Shown here in pieces: positions 31,278 through 35,936 of a DNA stretch of 35,936 nt. The stretch spans positions 1 to 35,936 of the forward strand of contig JAEZED010000004.1 of NCBI GenBank assembly GCA_023417885.1, read 5' to 3'. Source of the DNA: Planctomycetota bacterium. GTDB taxonomy: Bacteria; Planctomycetota; Phycisphaerae; Tepidisphaerales; Tepidisphaeraceae. The notes beneath the pieces were generated by a model, which had not been told where the DNA came from, did no database searches, and saw only the letters and a program-made list of their open reading frames with translations. Numbering within the stretch: the first letter of the stretch is position 1; each line of letters starts with the position of its first letter. The translations under genes and the position numbers were made by a program.

Positions 31278-33116
31278 ATGGCCAGTTCGCCGAGCAACGA
31301 AGTCGCCCCGCCCTCGCCGCGCAGGCTCGGCATGGTACTCGCGATGATCGGCCTTGCCCTGATGGGCCTCGTGGGGCGCGTGGCGTACCTCCAGACCACC
31401 TACGCCGCCCATGCGGCGCCGCGAGCCGAGCGCCAGCAGACCGGCCGCGAGGTGCTGCACGCCCGCCGCGGGAGCATCTTCGACCGCAACGGCCTGATGC
31501 TGGCCGGCACGGTGCAACTCACGACGCTCTACGCGGATCCGAAGTTCATGCATGAGCAGTTCCAGGTGAAGGGTCGCACGCTCCTCGACATGGACCTTGC
31601 CCTGGAACAGATCGCGCGCATCGTCGACCGGGATGCCGACGAGCTTGTGCTCGCCGTCGGGCGCGACCCGGCGAAGCGGTATGTCCCGCTGGCGCGCGGC
31701 CTGCGCGATGAAGTGGCGGAGCAGATCAGGGCGCTGAAGATTCCCGGCATCGGCTTCGCCGCCGAGCCGTCGCGCGTCTACCCGATGGGGCAGACCGCCG
31801 CCCACCTGCTGGGGACGGTCGGCCGCGAATCCAAGGGCCTGGAGGGCCTGGAGCGCATCGAGGAGGCGGTGCTGGCCGGCCATGACGGTTCCAAGGGCAC
31901 CGTGCGCGACAAGCGCCGTCGCCCGATCCTCGCCGCCGCCGACGAGTATCGCCTGCCGGATCATGGCGATCACCTCGTGCTGACGATCGACAGCAACATC
32001 CAGCTCATCGTCGAGCAGGAGCTGGAGGCCGTGATCCGCGAGTTCAACGCCAGCGGCGGATGCGTGGTCGTCATGGACCCGATCACTGGCGACGTGCTGG
32101 CGCTGGCGAACTACCCGACCTACTTCCCGCAATACCTGACCGACTCCTCCGCCGACGCGCGGCGCAACCGGGCGATCACCGACCCGTTCGAGCCGGGATC
32201 GATCCTCAAGCCCTTCCTCGTGGCGGGCATGATCGAGCGCGACATCACGCACATCGACGAGCGCATCCACGTCGGACCCGGGCGCACCTACCGGCCCTAC
32301 CGCGGGCGAACGATCGTCGATGAGTACTACTACGGCGAGCAGCCCGTCCTGTGGGACGTGCTGGTGAAGTCGAGCAACATCGGGATGGTGAAGCTCGGCG
32401 AGCGCACGGACGAGAAGACGCTCACCGACATTCTCAAGAGCTTCGGCCTGGGCAGCAAGACGGGCATTGGCGTCAGCGGCGAGGGATCCGGGCTCCTCCC
32501 GCGCTGGGGCCCGCGCGACAGGGAGAGCGTGATGCAGGGGTACGCCCTGCTCACCACGCCCATGCAGCTCTGCCGCGCCATGGCGGTGCTGGCCAACGGC
32601 GGCCACCTCGTCACCCCGCGCCTCATTGCCGGCACGATGGAGCCGGGTGGTGAGCTGACCGTGCAGGTGCAGAACCAGCTCCATCCGCAGGTGCTGGAGC
32701 GCGAGACCGCCAACCAGGTGCGGCGCGTGCTCGCGGACGTGGCGGTGCGCGGCACGGCCCGGCGCGCCACGCCCTTCATCGAGCAATGGAACCTGTTTGG
32801 CAAGACCGGCACCGCACACCGCACGGAGAACGGCAAGTATGACGAGGAGCACTACGTCTCCAGCTTCGTCGGCGGGGCCCCGTTCGAGGCGCCGCGCCTG
32901 GTCATCGCCGTGAGCATCTACGACGCGGACAAGCGCGTCGGCCCCGAGCCGGGCAAGGGTCACCACGGCGGCATCGTCGCCGCGCCGACGGCGGCGAAGA
33001 TTCTCAGCCGCTCGCTGGAGTACCTGAACGTTCCCGCCAGTCCCGAGCTCCCCGAGCCCCCGCCGCACATCGCCGAGCACCTCTGGAACTACACGCCGAA
33101 GAAGAAGGCCGACTGA
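31278..33116 (+). CDS. ftsI: Peptidoglycan D,D-transpeptidase (penicillin-binding protein 2/3)
   Basis: 612 residues. One N-terminal membrane helix (GMVLAMIGLALMGLVGRVAYL) is followed by the PBP dimerisation domain (ARRGSIFDRNGLMLAGT) and then the transpeptidase. The active-site motifs are S308-I-L-K311, S365-S-N367 and K509-T-G511, all intact, so it should crosslink peptides and bind beta-lactams. No PASTA domains. It resembles FtsI/PBP3 of the division complex, but no mur, mra or ftsL genes are adjacent, so a PbpA-type elongation role cannot be ruled out. The ATG at 31278 has GGAGA upstream; an earlier frame start at 31152 is Pro-rich noise. It converges on queA (7-nt gap). Confidence 0.93.
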   Translation: MASSPSNEVAPPSPRRLGMVLAMIGLALMGLVGRVAYLQTTYAAHAAPRAERQQTGREVLHARRGSIFDRNGLMLAGTVQLTTLYADPKFMHEQFQVKGRTLLDMDLALEQIARIVDRDADELVLAVGRDPAKRYVPLARGLRDEVAEQIRALKIPGIGFAAEPSRVYPMGQTAAHLLGTVGRESKGLEGLERIEEAVLAGHDGSKGTVRDKRRRPILAAADEYRLPDHGDHLVLTIDSNIQLIVEQELEAVIREFNASGGCVVVMDPITGDVLALANYPTYFPQYLTDSSADARRNRAITDPFEPGSILKPFLVAGMIERDITHIDERIHVGPGRTYRPYRGRTIVDEYYYGEQPVLWDVLVKSSNIGMVKLGERTDEKTLTDILKSFGLGSKTGIGVSGEGSGLLPRWGPRDRESVMQGYALLTTPMQLCRAMAVLANGGHLVTPRLIAGTMEPGGELTVQVQNQLHPQVLERETANQVRRVLADVAVRGTARRATPFIEQWNLFGKTGTAHRTENGKYDEEHYVSSFVGGAPFEAPRLVIAVSIYDADKRVGPEPGKGHHGGIVAAPTAAKILSRSLEYLNVPASPELPEPPPHIAEHLWNYTPKKKAD

Positions 33117-33123
33117 CCCGGCG

Positions 33124-34152
33124 CTACTCCAGGAACATCGCATCGCCGTAGCTGAAGAAGCGGTAGCGCTCCTCGATCGCAACGCGATATAGCCGGCGCT
33201 GCGCTTCGAGCCCGACGAAGGCTGCCACCAGCGCGATGAGCGTGCTGCGGGGGAGATGGAAGTTCGTCAGCAGCGCATCCACATGACGCCAGGCGTGGCC
33301 GGGCCGGATGAAGATGCCCGTCTCGCCCGATCGCGCCTCGAGCGGCGCGCCGGCCGGCTGGCTCTCCAGCACGCGGGCCGCCGTCGTGCCCACCGCGATC
33401 ACCCGCCGCCGCTGGGCGCGGGCTTGGTTCACCGCTTCCGCCGTGGCGGCGGGAAGGGTGTAGCGCTCGACGTGCATCTCGTGCGCCTCGAGGGTGTCGG
33501 CGGAAACGGGGCGGAACGTGCCAAGCCCGACATGCAGCGTCACCGTCGCGCGCTGCACGCCGCGGGCCTCCAGTCGGGCCAGGAGCTCCGGCGTGAAATG
33601 CAGCCCTGCCGTCGGCGCCGCCACGCTTCCGGGAGTTTGAGCGAAGACGGTTTGATAGCGCTCCCGATCGGTCGGATCCTCGGCCGCGCGATGGATGTAC
33701 GGCGGGAGGGGCATCTGCCCTGCCTCGGCCAGCAGTGTCTCGGCATCAGGCCCCGCGACCGCCAGCCGGTATCGCCCGCCGTCCAGCTTCTCGACAACAC
33801 GCGCCGAGGCGGTGGCGTGCCGCTCGAACCGGTGCTCCGCCTCGGGCCGCACTGGCCCCAGCCCCTTGAGCAGCACGATCCATTCACCCGGCGCCGGCTC
33901 CTCGAGAAAGAGCCCGCCGACGCGGCCGCCGGTAGGCTTGATCAGCGTGAAGCGCGCCGGCGTCACCTTCGCGTCGTTGAAGATGAGCAGGTCGCCCGGC
34001 CGCAGGAGATCGGGAAGGTCGCCGAACCGCCGGTGCGCGACCGCCCCGCCATTGCGCTGGTAGTGGAGCAGGCGCGAGGCGTCGCGCGGCTCGACCGGAT
34101 GCTGGGCGATCAGTTCCGGCGGGAGGTGGAAGTCCAGCTCGTCGGTGCGCAC
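33124..34152 (-). CDS. queA: S-adenosylmethionine:tRNA ribosyltransferase-isomerase
   Basis: 342 residues. It transfers the ribosyl part of SAM to preQ1 at position 34 of tRNA to make epoxyqueuosine. Diagnostic parts are DELDFHLPPELIAQHP at the start, RFGDLPDLLRPGDLLIFNDAKV, PTAGLHFTPELL in the middle, and NFHLPRSTLIALVAAFVG near the end. The start is GTG at 34152 with TACCGT 5 nt upstream and no Shine-Dalgarno. It is one of two queuosine genes in the window (queC is the other, 19 kb away). The GNAT gene ends 33 nt upstream on the same strand. Confidence 0.97.
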   Translation of the reverse strand: MRTDELDFHLPPELIAQHPVEPRDASRLLHYQRNGGAVAHRRFGDLPDLLRPGDLLIFNDAKVTPARFTLIKPTGGRVGGLFLEEPAPGEWIVLLKGLGPVRPEAEHRFERHATASARVVEKLDGGRYRLAVAGPDAETLLAEAGQMPLPPYIHRAAEDPTDRERYQTVFAQTPGSVAAPTAGLHFTPELLARLEARGVQRATVTLHVGLGTFRPVSADTLEAHEMHVERYTLPAATAEAVNQARAQRRRVIAVGTTAARVLESQPAGAPLEARSGETGIFIRPGHAWRHVDALLTNFHLPRSTLIALVAAFVGLEAQRRLYRVAIEERYRFFSYGDAMFLE

Positions 34153-34157
34153 CGCGA

Positions 34158-34163
34158 ACGGTA
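34158..34163 (-). promoter_or_regulatory. -10 hexamer TACCGT, 5 nt before the GTG at 34152
   Basis: TANNNT hexamer placed for a leaderless queA mRNA starting inside the 33-nt gap after the GNAT gene. Confidence 0.5.
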
Positions 34164-34185
34164 GGAGACGATCCGCCGGACGTGG

Positions 34186-34998
34186 TCATGGAGACGGCGC
34201 CAGCCCCTCGCCCGGATGCACGAGAGAGACCCGCGTGTAGGCGCCAACGAAACCGAGGCGGACCGCGTTGCGCTCCGTTCCCCCGCCCGGCGCGGAGTCG
34301 GTGCTGGCGTAACTGCACCCTGCCTCGATCGCCATGCGCAGCCGCGCCACCAGCAGCGCCCGTTGCACGCCGCGACGCCGCATGGAGGGAAGCGTCCCGC
34401 CGGCAAAGAACTGTGCGACGGGTGGGTCGAGCTCCACCATCGCGGACCCGGCTTCCACCCCGTCGACCAGGGCGATCACGGTCCGCGTTGCCGGATGCGA
34501 CATGTACAGCCCGAACAGCCGGCGATGGTGGTCGTCCGCCTCGGCGGATTCGTCGCTCGCGAAGCTCCGGGCCTGGAGATCCTGCACCCGGCGCACCTGA
34601 TCCGCATCGGTCGGGTCGAGCACCGCCACCTCGATCGACGGATCGATCGGGGGCAGCGCCCCCTCGAGCGGGCGAACGAGCACCTGCTCGAAGCCGGCGA
34701 CGGTGAAGCCGGCCTCCCGGAGCCGGGCGAGGCAGGAAGGGTCTGCGTGCGGCGCAACTTCGACCTTCGGCTCCACGCCCCGGCTCCCGTGGAAGTCGAT
34801 GATCGCAGCGACATCGTCTGCCGACACCTCGCCCGCGAAGCCGAGCCCGACCGCCTGGTTGCTCCAGGAGCCGATGCCGGAGAAGCCGACGCACCCCCCG
34901 CCGACGTCGAGCGACTCGTCGGCGGCGTACCGCAGCGCGCGGGCCAGTCGCGGCTCCCGGAGGCGGGCGAGCGCGGCTGGGTTCAGCAGGTCTGGCAT
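34186..34998 (-). CDS. GNAT-fold N-acetyltransferase
   Basis: 270 residues. A GNAT domain occupies the C-terminal half: ALVDGVEAGSAMVEL, then the acetyl-CoA loop region SMRRRGVQRALLVARL and a late TERNAVRLGFVGAYTR. The N-terminal half (about 1-125; ADESLDVGGGCVGFSGIGSW and PHADPSCLARLREAGF) may be a degenerate second GNAT lobe or a substrate-binding region. The substrate is unknown. The ATG at 34998 is chosen because the protein-like part (MPDLLNPAALARL) begins there and TAACCT lies 7 nt upstream; a longer frame to 35076 adds Arg-rich filler. Encoded upstream of queA on the same strand. Confidence 0.83.
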   Translation of the reverse strand: MPDLLNPAALARLREPRLARALRYAADESLDVGGGCVGFSGIGSWSNQAVGLGFAGEVSADDVAAIIDFHGSRGVEPKVEVAPHADPSCLARLREAGFTVAGFEQVLVRPLEGALPPIDPSIEVAVLDPTDADQVRRVQDLQARSFASDESAEADDHHRRLFGLYMSHPATRTVIALVDGVEAGSAMVELDPPVAQFFAGGTLPSMRRRGVQRALLVARLRMAIEAGCSYASTDSAPGGGTERNAVRLGFVGAYTRVSLVHPGEGLAPSP

Positions 34999-35005
34999 GC
35001 GCAAC

Positions 35006-35011
35006 AGGTTA
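35006..35011 (-). promoter_or_regulatory. -10 hexamer TAACCT, 7 nt before the ATG at 34998
   Basis: TANNNT hexamer on the minus strand before the GNAT gene; leaderless-type spacing. Confidence 0.45.
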
Positions 35012-35155
35012 TGCCGGAGCCGGCATGTTGCGCGCCGGATTCGCGGGCGGTCGGTGACGTGGTGCCGGGGAAACATCCGCTACAGGCGGGCGCGGCGAAT
35101 CGCGGGTGGCTGGCCCTGCTCGAGGGTGGCGGCGCGGTTTGCTCCCTGACGCGGC

Positions 35156-35584
35156 GTGAGCTACCCCGCGCTGGCCCAAATCCTGACCGCGTCGCTGGAT
35201 CTGCAACTGGTCCGGCTGATCCGTGGAGCGATCGCGGAGAATGCCGCTGGCCCGGGCGGAAACGGCATTACCGGGCGTCGCTCCATCGAGCCGGAGCCGC
35301 GCTTTGAACCCAGGCCGGTGGTCCACCCTGAGCCCCGCTTCGAGCCGCGCCCGGTGGTCGAGCCGGCGGCCAGGTTGCTTCCGCCTCAACCCGAGCCGCT
35401 TCCTCCGCCTCACGAGCGGGTTCCCGAGGTTCCGCCGGCCTTCGGGCCGCTGCCGACGCCCTGGCAGACACTTCTGCGCCAACCGGCCTGGGAGCGCCCG
35501 GTGCCAAGCCCGATAACGCTCAAGCCGCCGGTCGGATTGGTCGATAAAGGGGCAAGCGGCCGATTGCTCGACCAGTTCGCCTGA
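35156..35584 (+). CDS. Proline-rich protein with short internal repeats
   Basis: 142 residues. A conserved-looking helical start (VSYPALAQILTASLDLQLVR, then LIRGAIAEN) is followed by a Pro/Glu/Arg tail with two copies of a 12-residue unit, EPRFEPRPVVHP then EPRFEPRPVVEP, and LPPQPEPLPPPHERVPEVPP. It ends with a mixed segment (PWQTLLRQPAWERPVP and VDKGASGRLLDQFA). The start would be GTG at 35156, without a clear ribosome site or promoter, so the true start is uncertain. No function is recognised. It precedes a small helical gene by 46 nt and may be co-transcribed with it. Confidence 0.6.
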   Translation: MSYPALAQILTASLDLQLVRLIRGAIAENAAGPGGNGITGRRSIEPEPRFEPRPVVHPEPRFEPRPVVEPAARLLPPQPEPLPPPHERVPEVPPAFGPLPTPWQTLLRQPAWERPVPSPITLKPPVGLVDKGASGRLLDQFA

Positions 35585-35630
35585 GGCGAACGACGCAGGC
35601 GGCCGCGTGTCTTCCACGTCGGAGATCGCC

Positions 35631-35861
35631 ATGCTGAGGTCGCACGACTCTGAGCGGGTGATGGAGATCATCGAGAGCCTGGACCGGGAGCAGGTCATCG
35701 ACCAGCTCCGCCGGTGCCCTGCGCGTTTTCCCATCGACTTCACCGACGAGTGGCTCCGGACGCAGCCGCTCGAGGAGCTGCGCCACGTGCTGGCGGCGGT
35801 CTGCATCCAGTGCGACGTCATTCCGCAGATCGCGGACCGTGGCCCGGTGCGCGCGGCGTGA
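35631..35861 (+). CDS. Small helical protein
   Basis: 76 residues, highly charged and helical: ERVMEIIESLDREQVIDQL, then RRCPARFPIDFTDEWLRTQ and PLEELRHVLAAVCIQ. There is no membrane segment or signal peptide. I recall short planctomycete proteins with FPIDFTD and LE-x-LRH patterns but know no function. The start is taken at the ATG 35631, which has GGAG 7 nt upstream; an in-frame GTG at 35607 would add eight residues. It resembles the cut-off protein at the start of the window in spacing of ID-x-x-RR, F, LR and LE-x-L. It converges on the Xer gene with 8 nt between stops. Confidence 0.65.
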   Translation: MLRSHDSERVMEIIESLDREQVIDQLRRCPARFPIDFTDEWLRTQPLEELRHVLAAVCIQCDVIPQIADRGPVRAA

Positions 35862-35869
35862 CGAGGACG

Positions 35870-35936
35870 CTAGCGTCGGGGGTGGAATCGCTTGTGAATG
35901 TCGCGAAGACGATCGGCGTCCACGTGGGTGTAGATC
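35870..35936 (-). CDS. XerC/XerD-type tyrosine recombinase, C-terminal end (partial)
   Basis: Only the last 21 codons are in the window: IYTHVDADRLRDIHKRFHPR followed by R and TAG. This is the distinctive end of Xer-type site-specific recombinases. The Tyr of IYTHV is the nucleophile that attacks DNA, and H-x-x-FHPR is the tail seen in XerD-like proteins (XerC ends usually differ). Xer proteins resolve chromosome dimers at dif; integrases of the same fold rarely end this way. The rest of the gene lies beyond the right edge. Confidence 0.8.
   Translation of the reverse strand, partial: IYTHVDADRLRDIHKRFHPRR

Overview
This is a high-GC bacterial window (roughly two-thirds G+C by eye) with compact gene packing on both strands. 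The organism is most likely a planctomycete of the Phycisphaerae type. Evidence: two secreted proteins ending in PEP-CTERM anchors, a small lipoprotein and several helical or TPR proteins that look like planctomycete families, and scattered single housekeeping genes instead of classical operons. The lineage call is inference from protein style; no rRNA gene is present. I count 34 complete protein genes plus a cut-off gene at each end.

Layout. 1-5.1 kb: the tail of a small helical protein, an MFS transporter, a small lipoprotein, biotin ligase (birA), glucose-6-phosphate dehydrogenase (zwf) and a small membrane protein. 5.1-9.7 kb: an M29 aminopeptidase, a phosphinothricin-type acetyltransferase behind a heptamer inverted repeat, an unknown membrane protein, a lipoprotein and sucC without sucD. 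9.7-16.1 kb (+ strand): a TPR protein, a PEP-CTERM protein with a zinc-protease motif, a VOC protein, a small membrane protein, queC, an aldo/keto reductase and a second PEP-CTERM protein. 16.1-19 kb (- strand): a three-gene metal-chelate/cobalamin-type ABC importer. 19-26 kb: a membrane-anchored coiled-coil protein, then a same-strand run of a SpoIIE-type phosphatase, S41 protease, tsaD and nnrD, then an alpha/beta hydrolase. 26.1-26.6 kb: a perfect 16-bp inverted repeat followed by about 17 degenerate 21-nt tandem units. 26.6-35.9 kb: a TPR protein, a HEAT-repeat protein, a small membrane-anchored protein, ftsI, queA, a GNAT protein, a proline-rich protein, a second small helical protein, and the last 21 codons of a Xer-type tyrosine recombinase.

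How the genes relate. Most are independent housekeeping units: protein biotinylation, NADPH supply, TCA cycle, queuosine (queC and queA, 19 kb apart), tRNA t6A (tsaD), NAD(P)H repair (nnrD) and septal peptidoglycan (ftsI). The importer is the only clear dedicated operon.

The most notable observations are: (1) eleven genes carry a TANNNT hexamer 5-7 nt before the start codon, which predicts leaderless mRNAs; (2) the 21-nt tandem array near 26.2-26.6 kb, which is poorer in G+C than its surroundings and has near-palindromic units; (3) a purine heptamer inverted repeat at 6.3 kb; and (4) two related-looking small helical proteins at the two ends of the window.
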